A stretch of 64,000 bases of DNA from NCBI GenBank assembly GCA_945883565.1, contig CAMCXO010000008.1, forward strand, positions 1-64,000. Reading direction: 5' to 3'. Positions 60,911 through 64,000 of this stretch are shown here, one piece after another. Under the pieces are notes generated by a model. That model ran no database searches. It worked only from the letters and a program-made list of their open reading frames with translations, and was not told the origin of the DNA. Source of the DNA: Chryseobacterium gleum (lineage in GTDB: Bacteria; Bacteroidota; Bacteroidia; Flavobacteriales; Schleiferiaceae). Every line of letters begins with the position of its first letter. Position 1 is the first letter of the stretch. A program made the position numbers and the translations under genes.

Positions 60911-61381
60911 TTAAAATAAGTTTGAGCGGGCTTTCAGCTGCTCGTAACCTTGATCGATTAGAAAAGGACCATTATGGGCGGCATGGGTGGCCAATTTGTC
61001 GCATTTTTCATTTTCTGGATGACCGTTGTGGCCTTTTATCCACTCATAATGCATTTGATGATTCTTACTTACACGCAAAAACCTCTGCCAAAGATCTGCG
61101 TTTTTTTTTCCGTTAAAAGCTTTTGCCTCCCAACTGCGCAGCCAATTTTTGGTAACGGCATCAATCACATATTTAGAGTCGGACACTACGGTAACCTTGT
61201 GATTGGGTTGTTTCAGAGCTTCGAGGCCTAAAATAACAGCGAGTAGCTCCATGCGGTTATTGGTGGTAAAGCGAAAGGCTTGACTAAGCTCTTTTCGATG
61301 AATCCCTGAAACCAGCACAATACCCAAACCACCCGGCCCCGGATTTCCCAGAGCCGAGCCGTCGGTATAGAGGTAAATCAT
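60911..61381 (-). CDS. rnhA: Ribonuclease HI
   Basis: 156 residues. Catalytic D7 (YTDGSALGNPGPGG), E45 (NNRMELLAVI), D68 (VVSDSKYV), D128 (ENEKCDKLA) and helper H118 (WIKGHNGH) are all present. It removes RNA from RNA:DNA hybrids. Overlaps the purN stop by 4 bp on the same strand. Confidence 0.95.
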   Translation of the reverse strand: MIYLYTDGSALGNPGPGGLGIVLVSGIHRKELSQAFRFTTNNRMELLAVILGLEALKQPNHKVTVVSDSKYVIDAVTKNWLRSWEAKAFNGKKNADLWQRFLRVSKNHQMHYEWIKGHNGHPENEKCDKLATHAAHNGPFLIDQGYEQLKARSNLF

Positions 61382-61950
61382 ATGTCCATTTCAGTGAGTA
61401 CCCACTCGATAACTTCGGGATAGTGACGATGTTCGAGTTCTTGAACTTTGTATGCAACATCTTCAGGGCTGTCATCGGGATCGACTTCAACTGTTTCTTG
61501 AAAGATGATTTCGCCTTCATCGTAATCTTCGTTAATGAAATGTATGGTGATTCCGGTTTCGAATTCTTCGTTCTCGACAACAGCTTTATGCACATTCATG
61601 CCATACATACCCTCTCCTCCGTAGTCAGGAAGTAAAGCCGGATGGATATTGATGATGCGATTGGGAAAGGCTTCAATGATGTGAATTGGGATTTTTTTAA
61701 GGAAGCCTGCGAGCACAATGAGGTCGATTTTATGGGCACGCAATTTTTCTAGAACCGAACCGTTTTGTAGTTGTTCGGGGCTAAATACCATGGCCGGAAG
61801 GCCGTATTTACGGGCCTTATCGATAATTCCGGCGTTTTTGCGATTGGTGAGAACCAGATGCACCCGGGCCAGTTCACTTTCTTCAAAATGCTTGAGAATC
61901 CGGTCGGCATTGGTACCGGCTCCCGAGCCAAAAATGGCTATTCGTTTCAT
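61378..61950 (-). CDS. purN: Phosphoribosylglycinamide formyltransferase
   Basis: 190 residues. Glycine-rich FGSGAGTNADRI near the start (ligand site), catalytic N101 and H103 in IINIHPALLPDY, and D144 in INEDYDEGEII. Transfers formyl from 10-formyl-tetrahydrofolate to GAR in purine synthesis. First gene of the purN-rnhA pair, divergent from acpP. Confidence 0.95.
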   Translation of the reverse strand: MKRIAIFGSGAGTNADRILKHFEESELARVHLVLTNRKNAGIIDKARKYGLPAMVFSPEQLQNGSVLEKLRAHKIDLIVLAGFLKKIPIHIIEAFPNRIINIHPALLPDYGGEGMYGMNVHKAVVENEEFETGITIHFINEDYDEGEIIFQETVEVDPDDSPEDVAYKVQELEHRHYPEVIEWVLTEMDI

Positions 61951-62019
61951 TGGTTTAGATAGGCGACGTGGTTTTGAGAACGTCTGCTCAAAAATATGTT
62001 TTTGATGTTAAGGAATATG

Positions 62020-62050
62020 TTGGTCGGCAAGTAAGGTTTATTTTTCTTTG
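62020..62050 (+). promoter_or_regulatory. Probable promoter of acpP-fabF
   Basis: TTG at 62020-62022 and TTTCTTTG at 62043-62050, a -7 box with one mismatch (TT for TA), with a spacer of about 20 bp. It lies about 28 bp before the acpP start and fits the common TnnTTTGC pattern of this window. Confidence 0.45.
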
Positions 62051-62078
62051 CAACTTACAATAACCAAATTTAGGATTC

Positions 62079-62318
62079 ATGTCGGACATTGCTTCCCGTG
62101 TTAAAGCCATCATCGTAGACAAGCTAGGCGTTGATGAAAATGAAGTGACAACAGAGGCCAGCTTCACCAATGATTTAGGTGCTGACTCTTTAGATACTGT
62201 TGAACTCATCATGGAGTTTGAGAAGGAGTTTGACATTCAAATTCCGGATGATCAGGCTGAGAATATTGCCACAGTAGGTCAGGCCGTTTCTTATATCGAA
62301 GAAGCTACCAAAGCCTGA
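62079..62318 (+). CDS. acpP: Acyl carrier protein
   Basis: 79 residues, acidic, with the phosphopantetheine site S37 in [20 protein letters not shown]. Carries growing acyl chains in fatty acid synthesis. One base separates its stop from fabF, the usual acpP-fabF-rnc order. Confidence 0.98.
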   Translation: MSDIASRVKAIIVDKLGVDENEVTTEASFTNDLGADSLDTVELIMEFEKEFDIQIPDDQAENIATVGQAVSYIEEATKA

Positions 62319-62319
62319 T

Positions 62320-63576
62320 ATGCAGTTCCGGCGCGTAGTAGTAACGGGCTTGGGCGTTGTAAGTCCAATTGGCAACAACGTCCAAGACTTTTGGAAGAAT
62401 TTAATATCCGGGCTTAGCGGTGCGGCCCCTATTACCTTATTCGACGCATTGGAATTTAAAACCCGTTTCGCTTGCGAGGTTAAGGGTTTCGACCCATCGG
62501 TTTATTTGGATAGAAAGGAAGCTCGAAAACTCGACCGCTTTTCTCAGTTTGCAATAGCTTGTTCAGATCAAGCACTGGAAGATTCGGGGCTTTTGAACTA
62601 CGCCGAACTCGATAAAGAATCGGTGGGTGTAATTTGGGGGGCCGGTATAGGAGGTATGGATACTTTTACCAATGAGTGTATTGCTTTTGCCGAGGGTGGA
62701 AGAATTCCGCGGTTTAATCCGTTTTTCATACCCAAAGTGATTTCAGATATAGCCCCTGGTCATATTAGTATTCGCCATGGTTTTCAAGGCATGAATTTTA
62801 CAACTGTTTCTGCGTGTGCTTCATCGACTAATGCACTCATAGATGCTTTAATGTACATAAGACTTGGCAAGGCCTCGGTTATAGTGGCCGGTGGTTCTGA
62901 GGCCACTGTCGGAGTAAGCGGTATCGGAGGATTTAATGCCATGCATGCTTTAAGCACCCGAAATGATGACCCTTCTACAGCTTCTCGACCTTTTGACAAG
63001 GACCGCGATGGATTTGTTATGGGCGAGGGTGGGGCATGTTTAATTTTAGAGGATTTGGAACATGCTTTAAAGCGTGGTACTAAGATTTATGCTGAATTGG
63101 TGGGAGGGGGAATGTCGGCCGATGCACACCATCTTACGGCTCCGCATCCCGAAGGTTTAGGTGCTACTAAAGTTATGAACAGGACGCTTGAAGATGCCGG
63201 ATTAAAACCAGAAGATATTGATTACATTAATGTTCATGGTACTAGTACCCCATTAGGTGATGTGGCCGAAGCTAAGGCCATTCAAAAAGTATTTGGAAAA
63301 CATGCCTATAAACTTAATATTAGCAGCACCAAATCCATGACAGGCCATTTATTAGGCGCTGCAGGTGCTATGGAAGCAGCTGCAACGGTTATGGCCGTTC
63401 AACATAATTTGATACCCCCTACGATTAACCACTTTACCGACGACCCAGAATTGGACAAAAATTTGAATTTTACGTTCAACAAGGCACAAGAACGTGAAGT
63501 GAGAGCCGCCTTGAGCAACACTTTTGGTTTTGGCGGGCATAATGCATCGGTAATCTTTAAGAAGTACAAAGCCTGA
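62320..63576 (+). CDS. fabF: Beta-ketoacyl-ACP synthase II
   Basis: 418 residues. The condensing-enzyme triad is C166 (VSACASSTN), H306 (NVHGTSTPLGD) and H343 (STKSMTGHLLGAAGA). Extends acyl-ACP, in concert with acpP upstream. Its TGA stop shares a base with the rnc ATG. Confidence 0.98.
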   Translation: MQFRRVVVTGLGVVSPIGNNVQDFWKNLISGLSGAAPITLFDALEFKTRFACEVKGFDPSVYLDRKEARKLDRFSQFAIACSDQALEDSGLLNYAELDKESVGVIWGAGIGGMDTFTNECIAFAEGGRIPRFNPFFIPKVISDIAPGHISIRHGFQGMNFTTVSACASSTNALIDALMYIRLGKASVIVAGGSEATVGVSGIGGFNAMHALSTRNDDPSTASRPFDKDRDGFVMGEGGACLILEDLEHALKRGTKIYAELVGGGMSADAHHLTAPHPEGLGATKVMNRTLEDAGLKPEDIDYINVHGTSTPLGDVAEAKAIQKVFGKHAYKLNISSTKSMTGHLLGAAGAMEAAATVMAVQHNLIPPTINHFTDDPELDKNLNFTFNKAQEREVRAALSNTFGFGGHNASVIFKKYKA

Positions 63577-64000
63577 TGGCCAGCGCATGGAGTCGGTTGT
63601 TATCCCGATTCTCTGCTTCTGAAGAACAAAATAGATTTAAACCTTTGTTAGGTTTTAAACCTAACAAAATAGAACTTTATGAAATTGCTTTTCGACATAG
63701 TTCGGTAAATGGCCCGAAGCTGAATAACCAACGGCTTGAATTTTTGGGAGATGCTATACTGGGCGCGGTAGTGGCTGAATACTTGTATTCGAAGTTACCA
63801 GGCAAAAATGAAGGCTATTTAACACAAATGAGATCTAAGATAGTAAGCCGAAGTATGTTAAATGACATCTCGTATAAGCTTAGAATACAGTCTTATATCG
63901 AAACCCGTGGAAGAAAACCTAAACAAGGCGATGCCATACTAGGAGATGCGCTTGAAGCTTTGATTGGTGCCATTTATATGGATAAAGGCTACAATGTGGC
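63576..64000 (+). CDS. rnc: Ribonuclease III, 5' part (cut by right edge)
   Basis: ATG at 63576 overlaps the fabF stop (TGATG). The 141 visible residues carry the RNase III signature NQRLEFLGDAILGAV and the second acidic site GDALEALIGAIYMDKGY; the double-stranded RNA-binding domain should lie beyond the window. Processes rRNA and double-stranded RNA. The gene order acpP-fabF-rnc is typical of the phylum. Confidence 0.95.
   Translation, partial: MASAWSRLLSRFSASEEQNRFKPLLGFKPNKIELYEIAFRHSSVNGPKLNNQRLEFLGDAILGAVVAEYLYSKLPGKNEGYLTQMRSKIVSRSMLNDISYKLRIQSYIETRGRKPKQGDAILGDALEALIGAIYMDKGYNV

Overview
The window looks like a chromosome piece from a member of the Bacteroidota, probably Flavobacteriales-like. 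The pointers are several secreted proteins ending in Por/type IX secretion (T9SS) sorting domains, promoters of the Bacteroidetes TAnnTTTG type (for example before rpsF and tig), weak or absent Shine-Dalgarno sequences, and typical families (DUF4292, GxxExxY, DUF6155, META lipoprotein). Species cannot be named from the sequence alone. Positions 1 to about 23.4 kb are A+T-rich, repeat-laden accessory DNA; from 23.4 kb to the end the gene density and base use are those of a core chromosome.

Accessory part. A four-gene same-strand cluster (1752-11097) encodes a type I restriction subunit HsdR, a single-chain HsdM-HsdS fusion, a SIR2-like (DUF4917-type) putative NADase, and a 1059-residue protein joining a calcineurin-like metallophosphoesterase to a STAND-like P-loop NTPase. 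The spacing (3, 1 and 24 bp) suggests one operon and a composite defence island. It is bordered by related non-coding sequences, and on a larger scale by two near-identical remnants of an IS1182-type element in the same orientation. Beyond it come two T9SS-secreted proteins (one an M43-like metzincin), a broken Fic gene, a VapBC-like pair, a decayed type III-like restriction-modification locus with intact KilA-N and GxxExxY genes inside it, a DUF6155 gene, another secreted HExxH protein, a ParDE/RelBE-like pair, a third IS remnant and two families of long non-coding repeats.

Core part. 23.4-31.2 kb: flippase, dUTPase, sugar nucleotidyltransferase, TPR protein, DUF4292 lipoprotein, EnvC-like protein and META lipoprotein, tightly packed or overlapping (cell envelope and precursor supply). 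Then an ECF sigma factor, a haloalkane-dehalogenase-like hydrolase and tRNA-Asp. 33.2-40.9 kb is a minus-strand exopolysaccharide operon with built-in phosphorelay parts: flippase, sigma-54 response regulator, Hpt protein, response regulator, a receiver-phosphosugar transferase fusion, a short TolC-like protein and a Wzc-like chain-length protein with a degenerate kinase domain.

41.0-64 kb: rpsF-rpsR-rplI; a CrtA-like protein; a hotdog thioesterase; a candidate 26-residue cysteine-containing peptide gene with its own terminator; an alpha/beta hydrolase; a giant T9SS subtilase; an ExbB/ExbD motor operon; a paaY-paaJ-paaI group; thyA-folA; tig-clpP-clpX; a SPOR-domain outer-membrane protein; rnhA-purN; and acpP-fabF-rnc (cut by the right edge). 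No CRISPR array, rRNA operon or replication origin was seen.
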